NCBI GenBank assembly: GCA_020355945.1
Contig: CP070627.1
Coordinates: forward strand, 7,469,740 to 7,533,739
Reading direction: 5' to 3'
Length of the DNA stretch: 64,000 nucleotides
From: Candidatus Aminicenantota bacterium
GTDB lineage: Bacteria; Acidobacteriota; Aminicenantia; UBA2199
Shown: piece after piece, positions 46,501-53,826 of the stretch
How positions within the stretch are numbered: position 1 is the first letter of the stretch
How the letters are laid out: the number at the start of each line of letters is the position of its first letter
Made by a program: the position numbers and the translations under genes
Notes under the pieces: model-generated
What the model saw: the letters and a program-made list of their open reading frames with translations, nothing else
What the model was told of the DNA's origin: nothing
Database searches by the model: none

Positions 46501-49500
46501 TTTACCGAACCGATGCCGCAGTACGCTTTTGGGGGAACCGGTTTTTCCCATTCTCCGTACAACTGCTCGAAGGCTCTTTTAAGTCCATTGATCTCAATGG
46601 GGTCTCCCAGGCTGGTCCCGGTTCCGTGGGCTTCGATATAAGTCACTGTGGTGGGGTCAATTCCTGATTTTTTCCAGGCCGTCACCAGCAGGTCAGCCTG
46701 GGCAACCGGGTTGGGCGCAGTTAAAGAAGTGGTATGCCCCCCGTGGTTGACGGCAGTTCCTTTGATCACCGCATAAATATGATCTGCATCAGCCTGTGCT
46801 TTACGCAGCGGCTTTAGAAAAACAGCCCCGCACCCTTCGCCGCGGACATACCCATTGGCCTGTTTATCAAAGGTTTTGCACCGGCCATCCGGGCACAGCA
46901 TCCCTGACTTACTAAAGGCGATATACCCGATGGGACTGGTAATCACATTTACCCCACCCGCAATGGCCAGGTCACAATCCCCACTGCGGATGGATTGCAT
47001 GCCGCGGTGCAGGGCCAGCAGGGAACTGGAACATGCCGTGTCTACCGGCTCGCTGGGACCATGGAAATCAAAAAAATATGATACCCGGTTGGCCAGGGCG
47101 GAATGAGACAATCCTGTTGCCATCTGGGGAAGAATTTCCACCTGGTGGTCCCTTAACAACTCACTGTAATCACTGCCGGCTACCCCTACAAACAATCCTG
47201 TCCTGGTGCCGGCTAAGTCCGATGCCCGGTACCCGGCATCCTCAATGGTTTTCCATACTGTTTCCATGAAAATTCGCTGCTGGGGGTCCATTAACTCTGC
47301 TTCACGGGGAGAGATTCCAAAAAACTGCGCATCAAAAGCATCTACCCGGCTGATAAACCCTCCCCATCTGGCATTGGTTTTATTGGACTCCAGTGCCGGG
47401 TCACCGTACCATTCCCGCCAATCCCACCGGTCCGGGGGAATTTCAACGATAAGATCGCTCCCGGTTTCCAGGTGACGCCAGAAAACCTCCAGGTCGTCTG
47501 ACTGGGGCATCACTCCGCTTATCCCGATAATGGCAATCGGTCCTGTTTCCATTACATTTTGGCTGTCCACTGCTGATTCGCCCCTGTTTTTGCTCTCAAG
47601 CTGCTGCCGGGGAAACCTGGACCGGCGCATTGGCGTCACCTCCGAGGCTGGTGCCTCACCCGGATGGTCTTCCCCCTCCACCTCCCCTGCGGTTTCCTCC
47701 CCGGTACTGCCGGTGCTTAACCTTAAGCGATCCTTATAATAGTCGACCAGGTTGTCCCTGTACGCCTCCAGCAAATACCGGGCCAACGATGACAGGCTGC
47801 GGTGCTCAAATAAGACAGCCGGCATGATTTCCAGGTTATACCATTGGTTCAGCAGGCTGCTGTACTCGGTAAAAGTCACTGAATCAAACCCAAATTCACT
47901 CATCTCTACATCGATGTCAATGTCTTTCTTATGTATATTTAATACGCGGGAAACACCGTTTACCAGGTCCTCATGGATGTACTCCACCAGGTCATGGCCA
48001 GGAACTTCTCCTCTACCCGGGGTTTTCACTTTTTCTCGACTTGATTTTTTTTCTCCCTCTCTTTGCACTAAACGTCGGATTTCCGCCGCGTTTCCTTGCA
48101 TCACCATAAACCGGGTCCCGGGATACGCCAATCCTTTTACAAAAGTATCTAATCCCGTTTGGGTGTCCAGGGGGGTAATGGCCGTGGTTTTTCGCCCTGT
48201 TGCCCGGGTTTGTTTTTCCGTGGTCATCCCGCCCTCTTTCCACAACCACCAGTTAATGGACAGGGTTTTGCCGGGATGCTGCTGCCGGGTCCTCAGTTCC
48301 GCGAAATTGTCCATGAAGCTGTTGGCATAGGCGTAATCACTTTGCCCCGGGTTTCCCATGACGGCTGCCGCGGAAGAAAACATGACGAAAAAGTCCAGGG
48401 GTTCTTGTTTTGTGGCTTTGTCCAGCCATACAGCACCGTATACTTTAGGGCCCAATACCGCTTCCATTTGCTCCCGGTTTTTATTCATGATAAAGGCATC
48501 CCGGAGGATACCCGCACTGTGGATAATACCGTTGATCTGTCCGAAACGGGACTTTGCCCGCGACACCAGGTCCTCCACTTCCGACTGCCTGGATATATCC
48601 GCTTTGATATAAAGAACCTCGGCACCCGGTTGTTCCAGTTCCTCCAGTTTTTTTTGCATTTCCCCATTGAGTTCTGAGATATCGGTGAGCACCAGCCTGG
48701 CTTTTACCTGCCTGGCTAAATACCTGGCAAATATCATTCCCAGGCCGCCGGTCCCACCGGTGATAAGGTAAACCCCGCTTTCCCGCGGCAGCCTGGCGGT
48801 TCTATTGCCGCGGTCATTACCGCTTTCCAGCTTAAATTTCTTTTGACGCCTGACAAACCGGCCTTTATCCAGGTAACGCACTTCTATTTCATCATCCTTC
48901 CAGGCTGCAAATTCTCCCAGTAACTCCCCCGGGGTCAAGCGGTCCTGCCTTTGTATCTCCACGGTTTTGTAATGAAATTTCGAGTTTTCCAGGCGAAGGG
49001 TCCTGGCAAACCCGTTCAATGCTGCATGCTGGGGTTGGGGGCTGTCTTGCGCCGAATAAACATACAACAACCGCACCTTACCGGTCACTCCCTGTTTCAT
49101 TAACGCTTGACTCAAATAAAATACCGAATAAATACCTCTTTCTAACTGCATCCCTAAGGATGCCTCTTCCCCTGTAAATTTCTCCCGCGGCCACATATGG
49201 ATGATCCGGGTGGGGATAAAGCCCTGCTTTTCCAGGGTTGCTAATAACTGCCCATAATCCCCTGGTTTCCCGGGATTGATTTCATATATGCCATTGTCCT
49301 GGTCCGGGGGTTGATACCCTGTCCCGGGTTTTACGCCTACCACTGCTGCTTGTTCTTCCAGGGCTTTCCCGATTTTAATATCATCCGCCGCTCCGGTGAA
49401 AAAAACCAGGACATGATCCGGTTCCTGGTTGTTGGTACCGGTTTTACCGGGTTCCAACGACGCTTCCTCCCACTCATCATGAAAAGCCATCACGTCATCG

Positions 49501-52500
49501 GGTTCAGCTGCTGAACCTGCTTCCGAATATGACTGCGGCTTGAAGACTTTCATAGAGAAATTCTTTATTTTGACCAGCACTTGCCCTTCTTCATCCGCCA
49601 GTTGAATATTAAAGGTTTTCACCTGGCCGCCGGTATTATCCCCGGCAGGTACGGCATAAGCAGCGCACCTCTGCGTAAGCGGTTTTAATATTTCAACTTC
49701 TCCCAGGGAATAAGGAAGATAAACTTCCCCTGGTTCAACCTGGTCCCGGGGGCTGCCGTTCAAACCCATTACCGCCTGCAGTGCCCCTTCCATTATTGAC
49801 GGGTGCAGCCCAAACTCCCGGAACCCCGGGCTGCACACCTGGGGCAGCTCAAGCAAACACAACGCTTCACTGCCCTCCTCACTGCCGTACATCTCACCCA
49901 TCAATCGAAAGGATACACCGTAATGTAATCCCGCTTTTTCAGCTAACTCATAGTATTTGGCGCCATCACCCTTTTGAATACATCGAGCCCTGGCGGCCTC
50001 GATATCCAGCCGCTCATCCCCTGCTTGCTTTTCCCCTTGATCCGCATAAACCAACTGCCCCCACACATGGACCAACCGCTTCCCTTCTTCCTTTACAGTA
50101 TACACTTCATACCGGACCATTTCCTCATCACGATTCATATTCGTATCAGTATGGGCATCCGTATAGAGACCCATGTAAACCCGGGGAGCATCCTTGTCCG
50201 TATCCAATATGACCGGCCTTGCCCATACTATGTTTTTGATTTTTTTTACTTTCATATTTTTCCTGGCCAGGTTGCCTGCCGCCCTGGCCATTTCCAGGTA
50301 AGCCACCCCGGGTAAGACCATTTTTCCCCCTACCACATGATCTCTTAAACAATAATCTTCCCTGGTGAATACCTTCATAAAACACTGCTCTTCCAGGGTG
50401 GATTCATTGGCATCAATGAAGGGATGGAGCTTAGAGACATGACCACAAATTACAGCGGTTCCATCAACCCGGGGAATTTCCGGCTTCCAGCACTGCTCCT
50501 TCTTAAACGGGTAGGTGGGGAGCGAAACCCGAGGCGGAGTTTGCACCGGGTACAACAATTGCCAATCGATTTCCATTCCCGATACCCAGAGCCGGGCCAG
50601 CTTGTCGAGCTTTTGCTTCTCTATTAAGCGAAGAACAAATTCCCGCCCTTCTTCACCTTCCATCAATAACTCGGTCCTGGCAGTGCTGCCGGCAGTATTT
50701 CCCCGATATAAACCCGGGATATCTTTTTCCCCCCGGCAGTATCGCCCCAATTTCTCTTTGAGTTCCTCGATACCGGCCGCCACTACGGCCAACCGCTCTT
50801 CCATGGCTTCCCGTCCCACCTGCAAGGTGTAGACCAGGCTTGCCCATGAAATACCCGCGCTTTCCAGGAGGTCCGACATCTCCCCGGTATAGACCTTCAG
50901 CCTCTCTTCACTCCTGCCGGAAAGCACAAAAATACCGGGAGTGCTTTCATTGAGAATGACGGTTGAAGCGGTAATCTCCTGGCTGGGCATATATTCTTCC
51001 AGCACCACATGGGTATTATTGCCAGCCATGCCGAAAGAACTTATTCCAGCCCGCCTGGGGACCCCTTCCGCGGTTTCCCAGGGCTGAAGTGCTGTATTGA
51101 TATAGAAAGGAGAGTCTTCCAATTGGATATACGGATTTATTTCTTTAAAAAAGGGCATGGCCGGTACCTGTTTATGCTTCATGGCTAATACGGTTTTCAC
51201 CACACCGGCAATGCCAGCCGCCCCCTCAAGATGACCGATATGAGCTTTGGCCGAACCGATTCCACAAAACCCTTGCCGGCGGGTGAAATGACTGAAAGCT
51301 TTTTTAAGGGCATTGATTTCAACGGGGTCTCCCAATATGGTGCCGGTGCCGTGGGCTTCGATATAGGAAATCGTTCCCGGATCGATTCCTGCTTCCTTCC
51401 AGGCCTTCAATACCACGGCGGTTTGCAATTCCGGCCGCGGTGACATCGGGTTATTGGATTTTCCCACATGATTGGCGGCCGAACCCTTGATGATGGCATG
51501 AATCTGATCACCATCGCGGATGGCTTTGGATAAGGGTTTTAACAATAAGGCCGCCACCCCTTCACCCGGCACATAGCCATCGGCAGCTTTATCAAAGGTA
51601 TAACACCGGCCCGTGGGCGACAACGCCTGGACCCGGGAAAAACTCACATAATGCAGCGGACTTAATACCAGGTTGGTACCTGCCGCAAATGCCATCTCAC
51701 ACTCATTGTCACGTAATGCTTTACAAGCCAAATGCACCGCGGTTAACGACGATGCACACGCATTATCAATAGGCATACTCTGACCCTGCAAATCAAACGT
51801 ATAAGATAAACGACCGGGAAAAGAACATAAAAAACAACCACTGGCTTGGTAATCCACTAAAGGCGTATGGGCCCGTACAATCTCATCCCAATAATCACGA
51901 TAACAAACCCCAACAAATACCCCGGTCTGACTTCCCCAAATTCGCTGACCATAACCCGCCTCCTCAATCGCTTCATGCACCACCTCCAGGAGTATACGAA
52001 ACTGCGGGTCCATCCACACCGCTTCCCGCGGCGAAATACCAAAAAACACCGGGTCAAACTTATCTACTTCAATAAAACTACCCCACTTACAATACGTCTT
52101 GTTAGGCGCATCACGGTTCTTTTCAAACCACGGCCGCCAATCAAAATGATCGGCCGGTACTTCCGTGATCAAATCCCTACCCTCCCGTAAATTTTCCCAA
52201 AAAGCATCCAACGTGGGGGACCCGGCAAAACGCCCGGCCATGCCAATGATGGCAATGTCTTTACTGCCTTCGGCCACCAGGGGGGCTCTTTTCGAGAAAA
52301 GCCCCTGGCAGGGGCGACCTATTATCCCCCCGGACCCCCCGCAAAAGCTTTTGTCTATTTTCATCGTCCCGGGCATGGACCGATCATCATCAAATGTACT
52401 GCTTTCTCCTATATCCAGGTACCTGGAGAAGACGTCTTTATGCTCATTAATAAAATACGAGGTTAGCTCTTCAATATTCTGGTACTCGAAAAATAACGTG

Positions 52501-53762
52501 GGATACAACTCGATGCCCACTTCCCTCTCAATCTCCTCGGACAAGCGGATCAGGGTATTGGAATCAATCCCTAAATCCATAAAATTCTTGTCCCTTTTTC
52601 CTGTCAATAACCCACCACTGTATCCCAAAAGAACCGCAATTTTGTTAACCAGGTAGGTATGGATTCCCTCTGCCAATCCATCCGCTAATACCCCGGCGGA
52701 TGAAGATCGATGCAATTCCCCCGGGGCCGGTATTCTTACCTCTTCGCTTTTTGCGCCTGTCATTACCTTCGACTCGTTGGTCCTGTTATCTTCTTTATTT
52801 AAAAATGCTCCCTCACCGGCATACTTGAAAGTAAACTCCTTCACCGCCAACCACACCTGACCGGTTTCATCACCAATCGTATAATCCACAGTCAATGCAT
52901 TTGAATTGACGTTGACCACCTTGCCAAGACAAACACAGCCATCATACCCGGATACCGGACCGCGAACAAAAATATCCTTGATCATAAAAGGGATCCACAT
53001 CCCCTGCCCATCTCCCGGATGCAGCAGCTCATCCGACAGATCAGAGACACTGACGATAAAACCCCCATCCAACAACACCGGATGAACCACATAAGGGTCC
53101 GTGATATCTTTAACCCCCGGTTTCAATACCATTTCTCCCAGGACCTCACTGCCGCGTATATATACATCGCCCACAGTTTGTAACACCCCTGGCCGCTGCC
53201 ACAACTCTTTTTGGAATATCTCCCGGCTGGAAATGAATTTGTCACTATGATCACGAAACCCTGGAATATCAATGGAACAGGGCTGATACTCACTGCCAAA
53301 TACATACTCCCCCGTTGTGCTCACAGTAAAATCAACACCAGGGGATTTTTTAAAAATATTGCGGAAAAATACCCGGTCATCATCACTTTCCCTCTTCTCT
53401 ACCTCTATGCCCACCTCCACTGCTTCTCCCGGGTATACCACCACCGGCTGATGAAACACAAATTTATGGATATGAATGAGCGATTCCCTATTCCCATGAT
53501 CAACCCCGGGACAAAAAGACCGGGCTGCCTCAATGGCCATACTACAATGCGTCACTCCCAATAACACCTGCTGACCAAAAAGAATATGAGCCCTCAAATA
53601 AGGCTCATTGTAGGTAAATTTTTTAGTCAAATATATCCTGTTTCTACCATTTTTTTTACCTTTTTCTTCTTGTTTTAACTGCTTTATCCGCTCCAGGGCC
53701 TCAATTTTGGTTATCTTGTTCTCTTGTACCTCTTCTAAAATCTTCCGGATTTCACTTTTCAT
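40515..53762 (-). CDS. Trans-AT polyketide synthase B: dock-DH*-ACP-KS-DH-KR-ACP-KS-KR-cMT-ACP-KS-dock
   Basis: 4415 residues from ATG 53762. In order: docking helix (KSEIRKILEEV...IEALERIKQ); DH-like domain (53640-52810; HILFGQQVLLG, HPVLLDGG); ACP (Ser at 52560); KS1 (52265-50985, Cys at 51756 in DNACASSL); DH (50430-49510; HVVGGKMVLPG, but HPSIMEG with Glu for Asp at 49788); KR (49470-48020); ACP (Ser at 47880); KS2 (47555-46240, Cys at 47031); KR (45665-44190; HSAGVVKN, so no B-type Asp, predicted L-hydroxyl); C-methyltransferase (44180-42960, ILEIGAGTGG); ACP (Ser at 42729); KS3 (42470-41170, Cys at 41946); docking tail (EIKELMQKLETGEATV). No AT domain. The first domain completes a KS at the end of protein A. 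A longer frame from ATG 53825 is possible but has no ribosome site; ATG 53762 has GGAGGA 5 nt upstream. Confidence 0.93.
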   Translation of the reverse strand: MKSEIRKILEEVQENKITKIEALERIKQLKQEEKGKKNGRNRIYLTKKFTYNEPYLRAHILFGQQVLLGVTHCSMAIEAARSFCPGVDHGNRESLIHIHKFVFHQPVVVYPGEAVEVGIEVEKRESDDDRVFFRNIFKKSPGVDFTVSTTGEYVFGSEYQPCSIDIPGFRDHSDKFISSREIFQKELWQRPGVLQTVGDVYIRGSEVLGEMVLKPGVKDITDPYVVHPVLLDGGFIVSVSDLSDELLHPGDGQGMWIPFMIKDIFVRGPVSGYDGCVCLGKVVNVNSNALTVDYTIGDETGQVWLAVKEFTFKYAGEGAFLNKEDNRTNESKVMTGAKSEEVRIPAPGELHRSSSAGVLADGLAEGIHTYLVNKIAVLLGYSGGLLTGKRDKNFMDLGIDSNTLIRLSEEIEREVGIELYPTLFFEYQNIEELTSYFINEHKDVFSRYLDIGESSTFDDDRSMPGTMKIDKSFCGGSGGIIGRPCQGLFSKRAPLVAEGSKDIAIIGMAGRFAGSPTLDAFWENLREGRDLITEVPADHFDWRPWFEKNRDAPNKTYCKWGSFIEVDKFDPVFFGISPREAVWMDPQFRILLEVVHEAIEEAGYGQRIWGSQTGVFVGVCYRDYWDEIVRAHTPLVDYQASGCFLCSFPGRLSYTFDLQGQSMPIDNACASSLTAVHLACKALRDNECEMAFAAGTNLVLSPLHYVSFSRVQALSPTGRCYTFDKAADGYVPGEGVAALLLKPLSKAIRDGDQIHAIIKGSAANHVGKSNNPMSPRPELQTAVVLKAWKEAGIDPGTISYIEAHGTGTILGDPVEINALKKAFSHFTRRQGFCGIGSAKAHIGHLEGAAGIAGVVKTVLAMKHKQVPAMPFFKEINPYIQLEDSPFYINTALQPWETAEGVPRRAGISSFGMAGNNTHVVLEEYMPSQEITASTVILNESTPGIFVLSGRSEERLKVYTGEMSDLLESAGISWASLVYTLQVGREAMEERLAVVAAGIEELKEKLGRYCRGEKDIPGLYRGNTAGSTARTELLMEGEEGREFVLRLIEKQKLDKLARLWVSGMEIDWQLLYPVQTPPRVSLPTYPFKKEQCWKPEIPRVDGTAVICGHVSKLHPFIDANESTLEEQCFMKVFTREDYCLRDHVVGGKMVLPGVAYLEMARAAGNLARKNMKVKKIKNIVWARPVILDTDKDAPRVYMGLYTDAHTDTNMNRDEEMVRYEVYTVKEEGKRLVHVWGQLVYADQGEKQAGDERLDIEAARARCIQKGDGAKYYELAEKAGLHYGVSFRLMGEMYGSEEGSEALCLLELPQVCSPGFREFGLHPSIMEGALQAVMGLNGSPRDQVEPGEVYLPYSLGEVEILKPLTQRCAAYAVPAGDNTGGQVKTFNIQLADEEGQVLVKIKNFSMKVFKPQSYSEAGSAAEPDDVMAFHDEWEEASLEPGKTGTNNQEPDHVLVFFTGAADDIKIGKALEEQAAVVGVKPGTGYQPPDQDNGIYEINPGKPGDYGQLLATLEKQGFIPTRIIHMWPREKFTGEEASLGMQLERGIYSVFYLSQALMKQGVTGKVRLLYVYSAQDSPQPQHAALNGFARTLRLENSKFHYKTVEIQRQDRLTPGELLGEFAAWKDDEIEVRYLDKGRFVRRQKKFKLESGNDRGNRTARLPRESGVYLITGGTGGLGMIFARYLARQVKARLVLTDISELNGEMQKKLEELEQPGAEVLYIKADISRQSEVEDLVSRAKSRFGQINGIIHSAGILRDAFIMNKNREQMEAVLGPKVYGAVWLDKATKQEPLDFFVMFSSAAAVMGNPGQSDYAYANSFMDNFAELRTRQQHPGKTLSINWWLWKEGGMTTEKQTRATGRKTTAITPLDTQTGLDTFVKGLAYPGTRFMVMQGNAAEIRRLVQREGEKKSSREKVKTPGRGEVPGHDLVEYIHEDLVNGVSRVLNIHKKDIDIDVEMSEFGFDSVTFTEYSSLLNQWYNLEIMPAVLFEHRSLSSLARYLLEAYRDNLVDYYKDRLRLSTGSTGEETAGEVEGEDHPGEAPASEVTPMRRSRFPRQQLESKNRGESAVDSQNVMETGPIAIIGISGVMPQSDDLEVFWRHLETGSDLIVEIPPDRWDWREWYGDPALESNKTNARWGGFISRVDAFDAQFFGISPREAELMDPQQRIFMETVWKTIEDAGYRASDLAGTRTGLFVGVAGSDYSELLRDHQVEILPQMATGLSHSALANRVSYFFDFHGPSEPVDTACSSSLLALHRGMQSIRSGDCDLAIAGGVNVITSPIGYIAFSKSGMLCPDGRCKTFDKQANGYVRGEGCGAVFLKPLRKAQADADHIYAVIKGTAVNHGGHTTSLTAPNPVAQADLLVTAWKKSGIDPTTVTYIEAHGTGTSLGDPIEINGLKRAFEQLYGEWEKPVPPKAYCGIGSVKTNIGHLETAAGIAGIIKVVLAMKHKTLPATVHFKEINPQIELDGTPFYIIRETRPWECLTDEHNKKIPRRAGVSSFGFGGVNAHVVLEEWPEAQSAERRAQGAGRKEPHLIVLSAKNEERLKAYAGKMRNFPGQASASIEDIAYTLQVGRDAMAARLAIMASSLDELQEKLTQYCQYQPGMPDIENVYTGNIKEQPGNALVEGEEGEAYVKSLLEKRKPGKLGQLWVSGVNIDWRLLYPDETRTPRRISLPTYPFERKSHWIPGISISTPDQEDRKDFLYIPRWEPAPLLPSHIKRPEVKKDGKKEHKKQTVLIIYPLPSTGFEKAIAEYHRGDRVMEIGLGARTRETGTGHWEVDADDPSALGQVIGQLQFKILHDIYFLGGIEIKETAADNPDYLEESQQRGVFSLFRLIKSLSKYELSRYPIRFKVVTNDVHRVFPQEEVKPYSASLHGLTRTAAKEYPHFEMSCIDISLKGIRAQPGKEELQALVKPITADPGPGRGGNLEVAIRAGRRYVRTLKPALLPSPPGNHYHPFKRQGVYLILGGAGTIGLELSLYLAKTVQARLILLGRGELNENRKRKIDRIESLGGKVFYTRADAVDIESMRKAIDKARSIFNRIDGVIHSAGVVKNKTLENMDEEMFYRALAPKVKGSVVLYQVLKGQALDFMVFFSSSQSFIGEAGMSNYVTGNCFEDAFAYYLDRRENWPVRTINWGYWEVPGAAADENTGRYIIGQGFKPISPGEGAAVLPGILRSGVTQFLAIKAEPGLLEKMGVDMNSPAGHVVIYPEDMPSILETALDRNKQPLAKVIDFPRLERSHLEMEHFGRNLLLDAFRRMGVFLRAGERYDREDLKKKLKITPLYFRLYEILLEILGREGFIRFNDREVLTLQKLEDPGVQNELRCLEPRKNRLIADFPVIKAFLNLLWVCLEKYPDLLRGDIPAAEVMFPNYSMELMEEIYRGNDVADYHNQLVAWSVVSYIRARLPVPKGDEKIKILEIGAGTGGTSVPVFDAIRTHGYENQLIYTYTDISFGFTKYGREQYGAENPFVEFKVLDIEKEVTRQGFEPGGYDIVIAANVLHATRFIRNTLDNAKVLLKTNGWLIIYEKTSVQDFASITFGLLEGWWLYQDEQNRLPGSPLMSRGMWEIILKEQGFHRVVMLGYPLEPGKSIGQHVIAAESNGQVSQGMHPRPVDKNTDTREAVKQQESISSQTPPHREKKGGPGPREYIEKKILKTLSIVLQLTREELDIDTPYSDFGVDSILAIEIANKLNEELQVQLRSTELFNYSTVRKLTNYIIEKFGDFTGAAIDHKPEGEQNKHSNQVFKETAAPMEPGDSDVAEYPQLGVEKGEGSQGIAVIGMSGRFPDAVNVDEWWQNLAAGKNSVKEAQRWDTDTFYDPDPQVLDKSYCKWGGFLSGIDEFDPLFFNISPKEAEMMDPQQRLFLEEAWKALEDAGYADKELDGKKCGVFVGFNGADYQRLIRENRLSPDAYQMTGNYEAILSARISYFLNLRGPSITINTACSSSLVAVHLACESIRCGTSDMAVAGGVTITTSPEFYIMLSRTGVLSYRGQCRVFDNLADGIVPGEGAAAVVLKDLESARQNGDHIYGVIIGSGINQDGKTNGITAPSAPSQAELELEVYKRYKINPETIGYVEAHGTGTCLGDPIEIDALTEAFRKYTSKKQYCAVGSVKSNIGHSLAAAGVTGLIKVLLCLEYKKIVPSLNFEQENELINFQDSPFYVNTQLKEWQPGDNIPRTAAVSSFGFSGTNAHVVLQEAPLSVEQSSKTPPYYLIPISAKTQTALEQKLKDMITWLEKKGNGCQLRDISYTLLVGRSHYSFCSVFIVRDINELKRKIRAILEGEEVDDYLTHTLNEAREVSKPVTQRESALQQMGEAAIKELHQHRLTGSEYKKKLLVLADLYTKGYDMDWQGLYREEECLRISLPTYPFARERYWIPIPGPSGQEKKFLEDEEIKELMQKLETGEATVADANRMLEGRT
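46191..46225. repeat. In-frame heptamer array in a KS linker (PKS B, KS2)
   Basis: Five 7-mers: TGCACCC, TGTGCTC, TGCGCTC, TGCGCTC, TGCGCTT. It encodes an Ala/Gln/Arg/Ser-rich linker (AQSAERRAQGAGR) between the KS core and its flanking domain (LIVLSAK). Confidence 0.8.
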
Positions 53763-53767
53763 TTCTT

Positions 53768-53773
53768 TCCTCC
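53768..53773 (-). promoter_or_regulatory. Shine-Dalgarno site deciding the start of PKS B
   Basis: GGAGGA lies 5 nt before the ATG at 53762 and supports a start 21 codons inside the longest frame. The docking helix begins directly at that Met. Confidence 0.75.
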
Positions 53774-53826
53774 GGCAGCCAGGGGATTCTTTTGATTCAC
53801 GAAAATCCATTTTCCGATGCTCCATT

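Noticed and set aside
53763..53825. Longer N-terminus for PKS B from ATG 53825
   Set aside because: No ribosome site upstream, whereas ATG 53762 has GGAGGA at 5 nt and begins exactly at the docking helix. Not fully excluded, as the ATG lies one base from the stop of PKS A.
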